From positions 62,001 through 126,000 of the forward strand of contig NZ_BAOQ01000002.1 in assembly GCF_000344155.1 (NCBI RefSeq): a stretch of 64,000 bases of DNA, given 5' to 3'. The position numbers and the translations under genes were made by a program. Every line of letters starts with the position of its first letter. Within the stretch, counting starts at the first letter, position 1. The notes beneath the pieces are model-generated. The model saw only the letters and a program-made list of their open reading frames with translations. It was not told the DNA's origin and did no database searches. This document shows positions 19,645-28,461 of the stretch, piece by piece. The DNA comes from Gordonia paraffinivorans NBRC 108238 (GTDB lineage: Bacteria > Actinomycetota > Actinomycetes > Mycobacteriales > Mycobacteriaceae).

Positions 19645-20715
19645 TCATCCGATGACCGCAACCCGATCGGGCACGAGGCGCAGCCGCACCCGATCCCCGA
19701 TGGAGACGGATTCGGTTGCGATGGCGTCGATCTCGCCGACGACCGTCTCGATCCGCACCCGCGGCCCGGAGGGCAGCTCGGCGACGAGGACCACGGTGGC
19801 GAGCGAGCGGACGTCGACGGCGTCGGGGGTCCGGGCCACCTCCACCGACTCCGGACGCAACCCCAGGCGGCGGGACCCGTCGGGGAGGTCGAGGCGCAGG
19901 TCGCCGAGCACCGTCTCGGCGACGCCGTCGTGCAGGGTCGCGTCGACGACGGTCGTCGCGCCGAGGAAACGCGCGGTCCACTCGTCGACGGGCCGCGTCC
20001 ACAGGGTCGACGGCTGCGCGACCTGCACCATCGCCCCGTCGCGCATGACGGCGATGACGTCGGCCATGGTCGCCGCCTCCGCATGGTCGTGGGTGACGAC
20101 GACCGTCGGCACCCCGGCCGCCCGCACGATCTCCGAGATCTCCACCGCCAGTTCGTCTCTCAGGCGACGGTCGAGTGCTGCGAGCGGCTCGTCGAGCAGC
20201 AGCAGCCGCGGATGCGGGGCAAGTGCCCGGGCGAGCGCGACGCGCTGCGCCTGTCCGCCGGAGAGCGTGTCGACCGAACGTTTCTCGTAGCCGGGCAGGC
20301 CGACGACGTCGAGGAGCTCCGACACGCGGTCGGCGATGCGCCGCCGGGGCCAGCGACGCATCTTGAGGCCGTAGGCGATGTTGGCCGCGACGCTGCGGCC
20401 GCCGAAGAGCTGCCCGTCCTGGAAGACGACGCCGAAGTCGCGGCGGTGCACCTCGATCCCGGCGAGGTCCTCGCCGTCGAAGCGCACCGTGCCGGCGGCC
20501 GGGCGCTCGAGGCCCGCGACCGCGCGGATCAGCGTCGACTTGCCGCATCCCGACGGGCCGAGCACCGCGGTGATCAGCGCCCCCGCTCCCCCGGTCCGCC
20601 ACGAGAGGCCGTCGATCACGGTGTGGTCGCCGTAGGCGATGGTGAGGTCGTCGATCTCGAGCACACCCTGGCCGTGGGGGCCACCGACGCCCGGGTTCCG
20701 GTCCGGTCCGGTCAC
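19645..20715 (-). CDS. thiQ: Thiamine-type ABC transporter ATP-binding protein
   Basis: 356 residues. Walker A is GPSGCGKST, Q-loop VVFQDGQLF, signature LSGGQAQRVALARAL, Walker B LLLLDEPLAALD and the H-loop His is in VVTHDHAEA. A C-terminal TOBE-like regulatory domain (LGLRPESVEV) makes it longer than enteric ThiQ. GTG 20715 overlaps the permease stop (GTGA). It energises the permease and ThiB-like receptor encoded upstream. An iron or other ABC of the same subfamily is possible; the receptor decides for thiamine. Confidence 0.85.
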   Translation of the reverse strand: MTGPDRNPGVGGPHGQGVLEIDDLTIAYGDHTVIDGLSWRTGGAGALITAVLGPSGCGKSTLIRAVAGLERPAAGTVRFDGEDLAGIEVHRRDFGVVFQDGQLFGGRSVAANIAYGLKMRRWPRRRIADRVSELLDVVGLPGYEKRSVDTLSGGQAQRVALARALAPHPRLLLLDEPLAALDRRLRDELAVEISEIVRAAGVPTVVVTHDHAEAATMADVIAVMRDGAMVQVAQPSTLWTRPVDEWTARFLGATTVVDATLHDGVAETVLGDLRLDLPDGSRRLGLRPESVEVARTPDAVDVRSLATVVLVAELPSGPRVRIETVVGEIDAIATESVSIGDRVRLRLVPDRVAVIG

Positions 20716-22403
20716 AGCAGCGGCACCTCCGTTCGCGGGCGCAACGCCTCGACGAGGAGGACGGCGAGGGTCGTCGCGGCCACGAGGACCACCGAGGCGG
20801 CCATCGCCGTCGCGAGGTTCTCGGCGCCGGGCCGGTTGAGCGCCGACCCGATCAGCACCGGCAGCGTCGTGGTGTCGGCCCGGGCGAGGAAGCTCGTCGC
20901 ACCGAACTCGCCGAGTGCCATGACGAATGCGAAACCCGCTGCGGCGCCGAGTGATCGGCCCACGATCGGCAGGTCGACGGTGGTGAACACGCGTAGCGGC
21001 GGCGCCCCCAGCGTGGCGGCCGCCTGCCGCAACCGGACGGGCACCGACTCGAGTGCCGGGACCATGATCCGGATGACGAGCGGGATCGCGATCAGCGCCT
21101 GCACGCACGGGATCACCGCCGGGGACGCGGCGATCGCGTACGGCATCGAGGCCAGCACGATCAGGTAGCCGAATCCCAGTGTCACGGCGCTGATCCCGAG
21201 TGGGATCAGCGAGATCGTCGAGGCGATGGCACCCAGGACGCCCCGCGCCCGGAACAGCGACACCGCAGCGAGGGTCCCGACGACGAGGGCGATCAGCGTC
21301 GCCGAGCCCGCGGAGACCAGCGAGTACCGCAGACTCTCCAGCGGTGTCACGCCGTTGACCGGCTCGGCCAACGCGCGGTAGCCGGCGAACGTCCAGTCGC
21401 CGCCGGCCGACGGACGCAGGGATCGCACGATCAGGACGGCGACCGGCCCGACGAGCAGGACCACGGTCCACGTCGCCGCCGCTGCCATCGCGAGGCGCGC
21501 CGGCCACCCGGCCACGACCGCCGCAGCGCCCCGACGGCCGCCACCGCCGGCCGAACCCGCCCCCGCGGGGTCGGAGAAGACGCGGGTGAGCAGGAGTGCG
21601 GCGAACACCACCACGATCTGCAGCATCGACAGGACCACCGCCTCGGGGAGCCGGAAGTAACCGATGGCCTGGGTGTAGATCTCGGTCTCCAGGGTGCGCA
21701 GCTCCCCGGCGCCGAGGATGAGGACGACGCCGAAGCTGGTGGAGCAGAACAGGAAGATCAGGGTCGCGGCGCCGGCGATCGCGGGCAGCAGCCGGGGCAC
21801 GACGACGGTCATCGTCGCCTTCACGCGTCCCGCGCCGAGGGTGCGCGCCGCCTCCAGAAGCCTCGGGTCGAGGTTGCGCCACGCCGCGCCGACGACCCGG
21901 ACCACGACGGCGACGTTGAGGAACACGTGGGCGGCGAGCACCGCGCCGAGCCCCGACTCGATGTGCAGGAAGGACAGCGGACCGGTCAGCAGGGAGCGGA
22001 AGGCGACGCCGACGACCACCGTCGGCAGGACGAACGGGACGGTCACCACGACCGCGAGGATCACCGCGACCCGTCCGCCGATGTGGGCGTAGAGCCAGGC
22101 GATGGGCGCGGCCGCGAGGAGCGCGAGAACCATGGAGGCCGCGGCCTGCCCTACGGTGATCCCGAGCAGGGACCACGCGTCGGTGCGGGCGAGGAGGTCC
22201 TCGAGCCGCGCCCCCGACTCCGACGCGATGCGGTAGGCGCGACGGATCAGTGCGATCAGCGGCCACGCGAACAGGATCGTGATGAACAGCGCCGGGACGA
22301 GTCGGACGGCGATCCGCCCCGCCAGGGTCCCGCCGCGCCGCGCCGGACCCCAGTTGTCCCCCCGGGCCGTCGCGCCCGGGCCCGTGTTCGTCGCCCGGGT
22401 CAC
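20712..22403 (-). CDS. thiP: Thiamine-type ABC transporter permease, two fused domains
   Basis: 563 residues with about twelve membrane helices in two homologous halves. Each half carries an EAA-type loop (LLEAARTLGAG and VRLRQAAATLGAP). This fused architecture is that of ThiP/FbpB permeases. GTG 22403 is chosen because AGGTGAT, fully complementary to the 16S 3' end, lies 6 nt upstream and contains the ThiB stop. The alternative GTG at 22430 would add nine residues. The two halves are joined by a Gly/Ala-rich linker near residue 280. Confidence 0.85.
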   Translation of the reverse strand: MTRATNTGPGATARGDNWGPARRGGTLAGRIAVRLVPALFITILFAWPLIALIRRAYRIASESGARLEDLLARTDAWSLLGITVGQAAASMVLALLAAAPIAWLYAHIGGRVAVILAVVVTVPFVLPTVVVGVAFRSLLTGPLSFLHIESGLGAVLAAHVFLNVAVVVRVVGAAWRNLDPRLLEAARTLGAGRVKATMTVVVPRLLPAIAGAATLIFLFCSTSFGVVLILGAGELRTLETEIYTQAIGYFRLPEAVVLSMLQIVVVFAALLLTRVFSDPAGAGSAGGGGRRGAAAVVAGWPARLAMAAAATWTVVLLVGPVAVLIVRSLRPSAGGDWTFAGYRALAEPVNGVTPLESLRYSLVSAGSATLIALVVGTLAAVSLFRARGVLGAIASTISLIPLGISAVTLGFGYLIVLASMPYAIAASPAVIPCVQALIAIPLVIRIMVPALESVPVRLRQAAATLGAPPLRVFTTVDLPIVGRSLGAAAGFAFVMALGEFGATSFLARADTTTLPVLIGSALNRPGAENLATAMAASVVLVAATTLAVLLVEALRPRTEVPLL

Positions 22404-22410
22404 CGGGGCA

Positions 22411-23502
22411 TCACCTGCCGACGACGGCACGCCACTGGTCGAGCCACTTCTCGCGGTTGTCCGCGATCGTGGCGGGCGGCAGCGAGGAGATCCACTCCGG
22501 GACCTCGGCGCGCGCCGGCCAGCCCTCGGGCAGCGGAACGTCGCGCTGCACCGGGTAGACGTACATCGACTCCGGCAACGCGGCCTGGACCTCGGGGCTC
22601 AGCATGTAGTCGACGAGCTGGCGCGCGCCGCTGGAGTTGCGCGTGCCCTTGAGGATTCCGACGTACTCGACCTGCGGGAAGCAGCTGTCGAGAAGCGCGC
22701 TGGTGTTCGGGGTGGCCGCCGGCGACGATGCGTAGGACAGCACGATCGGACGGTCGCCCTTGCCCTCGCCCGCGCTGAAGACCTGGTTGTAGGCGACCTC
22801 CCAGCCGGAGACGATCTCCGCGCCGCCGTCGACCACCCGCTTCCAGTAGTCCTGCCAGCCGTCGCCGAGCGCGCCCACCGTGGTGAGCAGGAACGCGGTG
22901 CCCGGAGACGACGTGGCGGGGTCGGTCAGCACGGTCTGCGCGGCGTACTCGGGCCGGGCGAGATCGCGGAAGCTCTGCGGCGGGGTGATCCCGCGCGATT
23001 CGTACCAGGCGTCGTCGATGTTGAGGCACACGTCTCCGCGGTCGACCGCGGTCAGCAGGTCGGTCGCGCCGGGCACCGCATACTCCGCGGCGCCGTTCGC
23101 GGCCGCGGGGGGTGCATAGGCCTCCAGGGCCCCGGCCTCGATGGGGCGGGAGGCGAAGGTGTTGTCGATGCCGAAGACGACGTCGCCCTTCGGCGCGCCC
23201 GGGGTCAGCGAGACCGTCGACGCCAGCTGACCGGCGTCGCCGGACTTGACGATCTTGAGGGTGAGACCGGTCTCCCGGCGGAATCCGTCGATCACGGACT
23301 CGGGCAGTTCGAACGAGTCGTGGGTCAGAAGGGTGACCTCTCCGCCCGTCGTCGACTCGTCGGCGCACGCGACCGCCGCACCGGCGACCATCAGCACTCC
23401 CGCGGCCAGTGCCAGCGTCCTGCGCGCAGCCCTTCCGAGGACGTTGCCCCGCCGGCCGCCGCACCGACGACCGGGCACGTCGGTGCCCTGCTGCTGTTCC
23501 AC
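22411..23502 (-). CDS. thiB: Thiamine-binding lipoprotein, ABC receptor
   Basis: 363 residues. An Arg-rich start, a hydrophobic helix and a lipoprotein-like Cys at about 46 (GAAVACAD) indicate an exported, anchored receptor. The mature part opens LLTHDSFELPESVIDGF and contains VKSGDAGQLASTV and GDVVFGIDNTFASR, hallmarks of ThiB, which binds thiamine and its phosphates. GTG 23502 has GAGGAG 8 nt upstream. It is first in an operon with permease, ATPase and an EamA exporter. No TPP riboswitch is recognisable upstream. Confidence 0.87.
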   Translation of the reverse strand: MEQQQGTDVPGRRCGGRRGNVLGRAARRTLALAAGVLMVAGAAVACADESTTGGEVTLLTHDSFELPESVIDGFRRETGLTLKIVKSGDAGQLASTVSLTPGAPKGDVVFGIDNTFASRPIEAGALEAYAPPAAANGAAEYAVPGATDLLTAVDRGDVCLNIDDAWYESRGITPPQSFRDLARPEYAAQTVLTDPATSSPGTAFLLTTVGALGDGWQDYWKRVVDGGAEIVSGWEVAYNQVFSAGEGKGDRPIVLSYASSPAATPNTSALLDSCFPQVEYVGILKGTRNSSGARQLVDYMLSPEVQAALPESMYVYPVQRDVPLPEGWPARAEVPEWISSLPPATIADNREKWLDQWRAVVGR

Positions 23503-23814
23503 GTCAGGTCTCCTCGTCGACTGGCGGCGAATGGGTGTCCCCCATATCCAACCAGGTGTCGAAATGCGACACGATTCGACGGTCCGGCGAGTCACTTCAG
23601 TAACAATTGCATCAATAACCACACACATCACAGTCGCATCGCCGTTGACTGCCTGGACACGAGAGGAACCGGGGGGCTTAGAATGACCGGACGTCCGGGG
23701 TGGGAAGATCGCGATGAACTGTCCACCCTCCGGACAGCCACGAGAACGATCCATACGACCACGAGGCGCCCGAGGCCCGAGCCGGCCGGCGCCACGACCG
23801 ATAGGACACACCCA
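23503..23814. other. Divergent regulatory region thiB / secreted protein
   Basis: 312 bp between divergent genes. An inverted repeat GTGTCG-N5-CGACAC at 23556-23572 lies 54 bp upstream of the thiB start and could be an operator. The AT-richest stretch (23590-23630) probably holds promoters. An ATG at 23683 opens the secreted-protein frame, but the residues before 23815 look non-coding. Confidence 0.5.
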
Positions 23815-24642
23815 GTGCGATTCACACGGCCGTCGAGGTTGCGTTCCACCGCCTCCCGCCCGCACCGGACCCGCCGCATGCTGGTCAGCGCTTCGGCCAT
23901 CGTCGCCGCCGCCGGCCTCGCATTCCCCGCGGTGGCCCAGGCCGAGCCCGCACCCAAGGTCGACCAGCGTGTGCTGGATTCGCTGGGCGCCTTCGCCCCG
24001 GCGATCATCGGATCGGTGGCCACCCCCGGTCCGGACGGCAAGGTCAACGCGCAGCTGCTGAATCAGGCCGAGAAGTTCGCCAACACCCCGGGGATGCCCG
24101 CCGAGGTCAGCAAGATCTGGCGTTCGGTCGCCGACTTCCTGGGCGAGCCCGGCCGCCGGCAGGCCGCCAAGCAGCTGGCCGCGGAGCAGAAGAAGGGCGA
24201 TCCGGAGATCCCGACGGGCCCCAACGCCCCGAAGATCCAGGAGTTCCTCTACCCGACCTTCGGCCTCGGGTGCATCCCCGGCGGCGGTTCGCTGGGTCGC
24301 GCGCTCGTGACCGCCGGCCCACAGGAGGCCCCCTGGCCCGGCCCGCAGCGCGGCGAGGGCGGCTACGTCTACACCGCACTCGGCACCGGCCCGGCCGTCG
24401 ACAACAAGGCGCAGCCCCTCGTGGTGAGCTGGCTCAACGTCGACACCGGCCGTTCCGGCGAACTGACACTCAAGAAGAACGAGCGGATCAACGCCCAGGA
24501 CGGGCCGGGCACCTTCACCGGCATCGCCCGGACCGGCAAGGGACGCGTGATCTCGGCGATCCACGGCAACGTGACCACCAAGACCAAGGGCAAGGTCGTG
24601 TCCTGCACGATCGTCCCGGTGATCGGTCTCGCGATCATCTGA
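23815..24642 (+). CDS. Secreted protein of unknown function, paralogue of next gene
   Basis: 275 residues. GTG 23815 follows AGGA by 8 nt and gives a signal peptide with a twin Arg, ending AVAQA before EPAPKVD. The mature protein has a helical part (QLLNQAEKFANTPGMPAEV) and a C-terminal part with TFGLGCIPGG, VVSWLNVDTGRSGELTL and a final VSCTIVPVIGLAII. The next gene has the same layout (CTEP, QVAWFNTSTLQGGFADL, NCWFLPAVGIVEV), so the two are distant tandem paralogues, each with two matching cysteines. I do not recognise a catalytic site. A strong terminator follows. Confidence 0.75.
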   Translation: MRFTRPSRLRSTASRPHRTRRMLVSASAIVAAAGLAFPAVAQAEPAPKVDQRVLDSLGAFAPAIIGSVATPGPDGKVNAQLLNQAEKFANTPGMPAEVSKIWRSVADFLGEPGRRQAAKQLAAEQKKGDPEIPTGPNAPKIQEFLYPTFGLGCIPGGGSLGRALVTAGPQEAPWPGPQRGEGGYVYTALGTGPAVDNKAQPLVVSWLNVDTGRSGELTLKKNERINAQDGPGTFTGIARTGKGRVISAIHGNVTTKTKGKVVSCTIVPVIGLAII

Positions 24643-24659
24643 CGCCAGACACTCTCGAG

Positions 24660-24693
24660 GACGAAAACCCCGGCTGCGGCCGGGGTTTTCGTC
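24660..24693. terminator. Rho-independent terminator after secreted-protein gene
   Basis: A 15-bp perfect stem (24660-24674 with 24679-24693) and a TGCG loop. The GC core is flanked by AAAA and TTTT. It separates the two secreted paralogues into different transcripts. Confidence 0.85.
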
Positions 24694-24845
24694 GTTTCAC
24701 AGGTCGGCGAGACCCGCCGACCCGCCGACCCCAAAGGACCGCGTGATGTGCACCACATCCCGCGCGGACACGTATCCGCAGGTCGGCCCCGGTTCGGTAT
24801 CTCACCGGTCGCGCGGATGTCACGAGTCGGACTCGCGGCTTGCTC

Positions 24846-24859
24846 GGTCGAGCTCGACC
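24846..24859. repeat. 14-bp perfect palindrome upstream of second secreted gene
   Basis: GGTCGAGCTCGACC lies 79 bp before the ATG at 24938. It could be an operator, but it is short and GC-rich. Confidence 0.35.
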
Positions 24860-24937
24860 ATGCTCTTGTTTAACTCAAGTCTCACCTGTCACACCCGCCA
24901 CACGATGGCGGGGTGTCGGCCTGTTCGAAGGAGTGCC

Positions 24938-25813
24938 ATGTCCATCAGGTCTCGGTTCACACGTCCGCTCTTCGGACGACGCGGACTCCGACGCTGCGGT
25001 GTGGGGCTCGCCGGGGTCGCCGTGGCCGCCGCCGCGGTCACCTCGACCGCCTCTCCTGCTGCGGCAGCACCGTCGCTCCCGCTGCTGGAGCCGAACATGC
25101 TCAGCCAGTACGCGATCCCGTTCGACACCGAGCTCGCCGCCGGTATCCGCATGCTGAAGGCGGCCGGCGTGGACCAGATGGCCCTGCAGGCCGCGCAGGC
25201 GATCCTGAGCAGCTCCGGCCAGCTGTCCGTGGAGGACGTCGTCGGCCGCGCGGGTGCGCTCCCCTACAACGCGGCGTCCCCGCAGAAGGTCGCCGACACC
25301 GATCCGATGTCGATCCTGAAGAAGCTCGGCATCCAGGCGCTGACGCCGTCGGTCGCGCCGTTCTGCACCGAACCGACCCCGGACAACCCGCTCGGCCTGG
25401 TCACCGCGGGGGCGGGTGCCGTCGCGGGCCCGTGGCCGATGGCGAACGACCCGGCGGCCGAGCTCAAGCCGCTGCTCGACCTGATCCCCATCGCGAACGT
25501 CCCGAAGAAGCTGAACCTCGTCGAGAAGGGCGAGACCGCCTACGCCTTCGTCCCCGCCTCGGCCAAGTCGGGCGCCGGCGGTCAGATGCAGGTCGCCTGG
25601 TTCAACACGAGCACCCTGCAGGGCGGCTTCGCCGATCTGAAGCCGGTCAGCGACCAGGCTCCCGTCGCCGCCGCACTCCCGCTGCTCAACGGCGTGCGCC
25701 TCGCCCCGGTCAAGACCGGAGAGGGCACCGTCCTGTCGGCCGTCTTCGGCAGCGCCCAGAACGGCGCCCAGAACTGCTGGTTCCTGCCCGCGGTCGGCAT
25801 CGTCGAGGTGTGA
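24938..25813 (+). CDS. Secreted protein of unknown function, second paralogue
   Basis: 291 residues. AAGGAG lies 4 nt before ATG 24938. The signal peptide starts MSIRSRFTRPLFGRRGLRR and ends in TASPAAAA, before PSLPLLEPN. The mature part is helical at first (AAGIRMLKAAGVDQMAL), then has a beta-rich segment with MQVAWFNTSTLQGGFADL and a single C-terminal Cys. Overall plan and spacing match the upstream gene. No enzyme motif is visible. It is probably cotranscribed with the lipase-like gene 57 bp downstream. Likely a cell-envelope or exported protein specific to mycolate-containing actinobacteria. Confidence 0.75.
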   Translation: MSIRSRFTRPLFGRRGLRRCGVGLAGVAVAAAAVTSTASPAAAAPSLPLLEPNMLSQYAIPFDTELAAGIRMLKAAGVDQMALQAAQAILSSSGQLSVEDVVGRAGALPYNAASPQKVADTDPMSILKKLGIQALTPSVAPFCTEPTPDNPLGLVTAGAGAVAGPWPMANDPAAELKPLLDLIPIANVPKKLNLVEKGETAYAFVPASAKSGAGGQMQVAWFNTSTLQGGFADLKPVSDQAPVAAALPLLNGVRLAPVKTGEGTVLSAVFGSAQNGAQNCWFLPAVGIVEV

Positions 25814-25870
25814 CCGCCTCCCCGCCCGTCCACGACACCACCCCATCTCACGGAACGAACTGAACGAGAC

Positions 25871-27130
25871 ATGATCACGCACGGCTCCCGACGGACCACC
25901 CCCATCGCCCGCACCGTCGCCCTCGCCGCCGCCCTCACGATGGGCCTGACCGGCTTCGGCCTGACCTCGGAGGCGGTCGCCGAACCACTGACGACCTCGC
26001 CGTCGACGACCACCCCGGCACCGGAGTCCGGAGACGCCGGGGCAGGCGCGCCGGCCGACGAGAACGCGGGCACCGTCGACGCCAGGGGACCCGGTCAGAC
26101 GCCGGGAGCGGTGTTCGCCAACCGTGATCTGCCGCGCGCCCGGATGGTCGCCGGCGCGGCGAGCGGCAACGACTACACCTATTGGAGCACCGGCGCCGAC
26201 GGGAAGGCCCACCTGTCCTCGGCCCTCGTGATGGTGCCGCGCGGCCAGGCTCCCGCGGGCGGCTGGCCCATCGTCGCCTGGGCCCACGGGTCGCGGGGCA
26301 TCGCCGACAAGTGCGCCCCGTCGGAACGCCCCACCAAGGAGGACACCACCGAGCTGAGCACGTGGCTGTCGCGGGGATACGCCGTGGTCAGCACCGACTA
26401 CGCCGGGGTCGGCACCCCGGGCACGCCGCAGTACTACGACCTCGAGGCGACCGCGCGCAACATCGTCGACGCGGTCAGCGCGGCACGCGACGTCTCCGAC
26501 AAGCTGTCCACCTCGTGGGCCGTCGTCGGCGAGGGACAGGGTGCCGCCGCCGCCATCACCCTGGCCAAACTCGGTCCGCAACTGCAGCGCAACGCCCTCG
26601 ATTTCAAGGGGGCGGCCGCGACGTCGATCCCCGCCGAGTTCGGCGCGCTGCTCGCCAACGTCGGCCCGTCGACGGCGACCATGCCCTCGGGTATCGCCGC
26701 CGACGCGCTGTACACGCTGAGCGCGATCCGCAACGCCCGCCCGAACCTCGACGTCGATGCGCTGCTGACCGACACCGGCAAGCGCTGGATGGCCAAGGCC
26801 GCCAACGAGTGCATCACCTCGTTCCGCAAGGAGGTCGACGGACTCAAGATCGGCTCGCTCTTCGCCAAGCCGGTGTCGTCGAACACCGAGCTGACCAATC
26901 TGCTCATGAAGGCGACCGAACTGCCCTCCCGCGGCTTCGCGGCCCCCGTCATGATGACCCAGTCGCTGCAGGACACCTCGGTGGTCGTGCCGCTCACGCT
27001 CAAGTACCTGAACGAGGCCCGCGCCGACCGCAAGGCCACTCCGCGCACCTACCTGGTGCTCGACGCGGCACAGTCGAAGAAGCTGTCGGACGACGACATC
27101 CGCGGTTTCATCGCCAAGGTCCTCAAGTAG
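25871..27130 (+). CDS. Secreted lipase-fold protein with nucleophile serine missing
   Basis: 419 residues with a signal peptide ending AVAEP (about residue 38), a Thr/Pro-rich linker and an alpha/beta-hydrolase domain of the secretory lipase (LIP) family: WPIVAWAHGSRGIADKCAPSE, VVSTDYAGVGTPG, then the nucleophile elbow. In active members the elbow reads G-x-S-x-G; here residues 220-224 are GEGQG, with Gly for Ser. The later segment MMTQSLQDTSVVVP holds the expected Asp. It is probably not a conventional esterase; a binding role is possible. It lies between a secreted paralogue and a YhhN gene. Confidence 0.78.
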   Translation: MITHGSRRTTPIARTVALAAALTMGLTGFGLTSEAVAEPLTTSPSTTTPAPESGDAGAGAPADENAGTVDARGPGQTPGAVFANRDLPRARMVAGAASGNDYTYWSTGADGKAHLSSALVMVPRGQAPAGGWPIVAWAHGSRGIADKCAPSERPTKEDTTELSTWLSRGYAVVSTDYAGVGTPGTPQYYDLEATARNIVDAVSAARDVSDKLSTSWAVVGEGQGAAAAITLAKLGPQLQRNALDFKGAAATSIPAEFGALLANVGPSTATMPSGIAADALYTLSAIRNARPNLDVDALLTDTGKRWMAKAANECITSFRKEVDGLKIGSLFAKPVSSNTELTNLLMKATELPSRGFAAPVMMTQSLQDTSVVVPLTLKYLNEARADRKATPRTYLVLDAAQSKKLSDDDIRGFIAKVLK

Positions 27131-27135
27131 GCGTC

Positions 27136-27825
27136 ATGGGCCTCCGACTGCCGAGCCGGCGCACCCGCGATCTCGCCTTCGCGGCGACGGTGGCCGCAGC
27201 CACGGTCTCCGGCGCCCTCGGGCACCGGAAGGCCGCGGGCCTGACCAAGCCGCTGCCGATGCTGCTCCTGGCGGCCGAGACGGCAGCCGGGGCACGCGGG
27301 CGCGGTGGCGCCGACAACGCGGGCCTGGCCGGGGCACTCGCCTTCTCGATGGCCGGTGACGTGGCGATGTTCCTCGAGGAGTTCGAGACCGAACCGGCGG
27401 CCAGGGACCGGTGGCTGCAACGCGGGGCGAGCCTGTTCGCCGGCGCCCAACTCTGCTACATCGCCACGATGTGGCGGGCGGGCGCCCGGCCGTCGGCGAG
27501 GCAACTGCTTCCCCGCGTCGGGCTGCTCGCCGAGTCGGCGGCGGTCCTCGCACGTCACCGTCCGGCGCTGCTCCCGGTTCTCGGGACCTACGGCAACACC
27601 CTGGCGACGATGTCGGCGATGGCGAGCGCCATGCCCGACCCCCAGCCGCGGCTGCGCATCGGCGGGCTCGCGTTCCTGCTGTCGGACCTGGCGATCATCA
27701 ACCGCCGGCACCTGGTAACCGACCGCCGACTGCGGATCGCGGGCGAGGCCTGGGTCCTGGCGAGCTATTTCACCGCTCAGTACCTGCTGATCGGCGGGCT
27801 CGCCGAGCGGTCACGCCACAGCTGA
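27136..27825 (+). CDS. YhhN/TMEM86-family membrane protein
   Basis: 229 residues with seven to eight predicted helices. Segments AFSMAGDVAMFLEE, GAQLCYIATMW and LAFLLSDLAIINRR contain the conserved acidic and Asp residues of the YhhN family. The animal homologue TMEM86B is a lysoplasmalogenase; the bacterial activity is mostly untested. ATG 27136 is 5 bp after the lipase-like gene, so the two are cotranscribed, which would fit a lipid-related role. The start is the only ATG near the upstream stop. Confidence 0.8.
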   Translation: MGLRLPSRRTRDLAFAATVAAATVSGALGHRKAAGLTKPLPMLLLAAETAAGARGRGGADNAGLAGALAFSMAGDVAMFLEEFETEPAARDRWLQRGASLFAGAQLCYIATMWRAGARPSARQLLPRVGLLAESAAVLARHRPALLPVLGTYGNTLATMSAMASAMPDPQPRLRIGGLAFLLSDLAIINRRHLVTDRRLRIAGEAWVLASYFTAQYLLIGGLAERSRHS

Positions 27826-27866
27826 CCGCCCGTCGAGCAAACGCGTCGGTCGACGATGGTCTGCGC

Positions 27867-28394
27867 TCAGGCGGTGGCCCGGCCGCTGCACGACGAGTAC
27901 TGCGGGTTGACCATCGGGTTGAACGCGAGGGCGCCGAGCTTCTGGTGGATGGTGAACGCGACCGGGCCGTGACCGGGATGGATGTCGACCTGCCACTTGA
28001 CGGTGAATCCGCGGCCGGGGACGAAGACCTTGCCGGTCCGGCCCGTCCGCAGGTTCTTCCAGCGCACCGTGACGTCGTAGGTGTACTCCAGCGCAACCGG
28101 TTTCGCCCGATCCGAGCCGATGAGGGCGATGACCGGGCCGGGTAGGCCGTCGGCCGGGAAGCGGATGTTGTTGAACACGTCGACGCGCACCTTCACCGGA
28201 CCGGCGGGCCACGGGTTGGCCGAGGTGCAGTTCAGAGTGGTCACATAGTTCGCCTCGGTGTTCGCGGGGATCGCCGTGGCGCTCCCCTGCCCCGCGACCC
28301 CTTGCCCCACCAAGCCGAGCAGCGTCGCGACCAGGCCGGTGACGACCCCGATCACCACCCGCGACATCGTGCGTGAGACCTTCCGCCCCGACAT
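27867..28394 (-). CDS. Secreted protein of unknown function
   Basis: 175 residues from ATG 28394, which has GGGAG just upstream. An ATG at 28412 is possible and adds six residues. The signal segment is VVIGVVTGLVATLLGLVGQGVAGQ. The mature part looks beta-rich, with KVRVDVFNNIRFPADG, YTYDVTVRWKNLRTGRTG and WQVDIHPGHGPVAF, and has two cysteines (LNCTSAN and SSCSGRATA at the end). It may be an immunoglobulin-like fold. The family is not recognised. It diverges from the HhH-GPD gene. Confidence 0.7.
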   Translation of the reverse strand: MSGRKVSRTMSRVVIGVVTGLVATLLGLVGQGVAGQGSATAIPANTEANYVTTLNCTSANPWPAGPVKVRVDVFNNIRFPADGLPGPVIALIGSDRAKPVALEYTYDVTVRWKNLRTGRTGKVFVPGRGFTVKWQVDIHPGHGPVAFTIHQKLGALAFNPMVNPQYSSCSGRATA

Positions 28395-28461
28395 GTTCTC
28401 CCCGCTGACCATGGGGGCAGTCTAGAGCGGCGCATCGGCCGCGTCTGCCAGAATCGGACCC

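Noticed and set aside
23503-23650. TPP riboswitch upstream of thiB
   Set aside because: The conserved CTGAGA and ACCTGATC-type core segments are absent on the minus strand.
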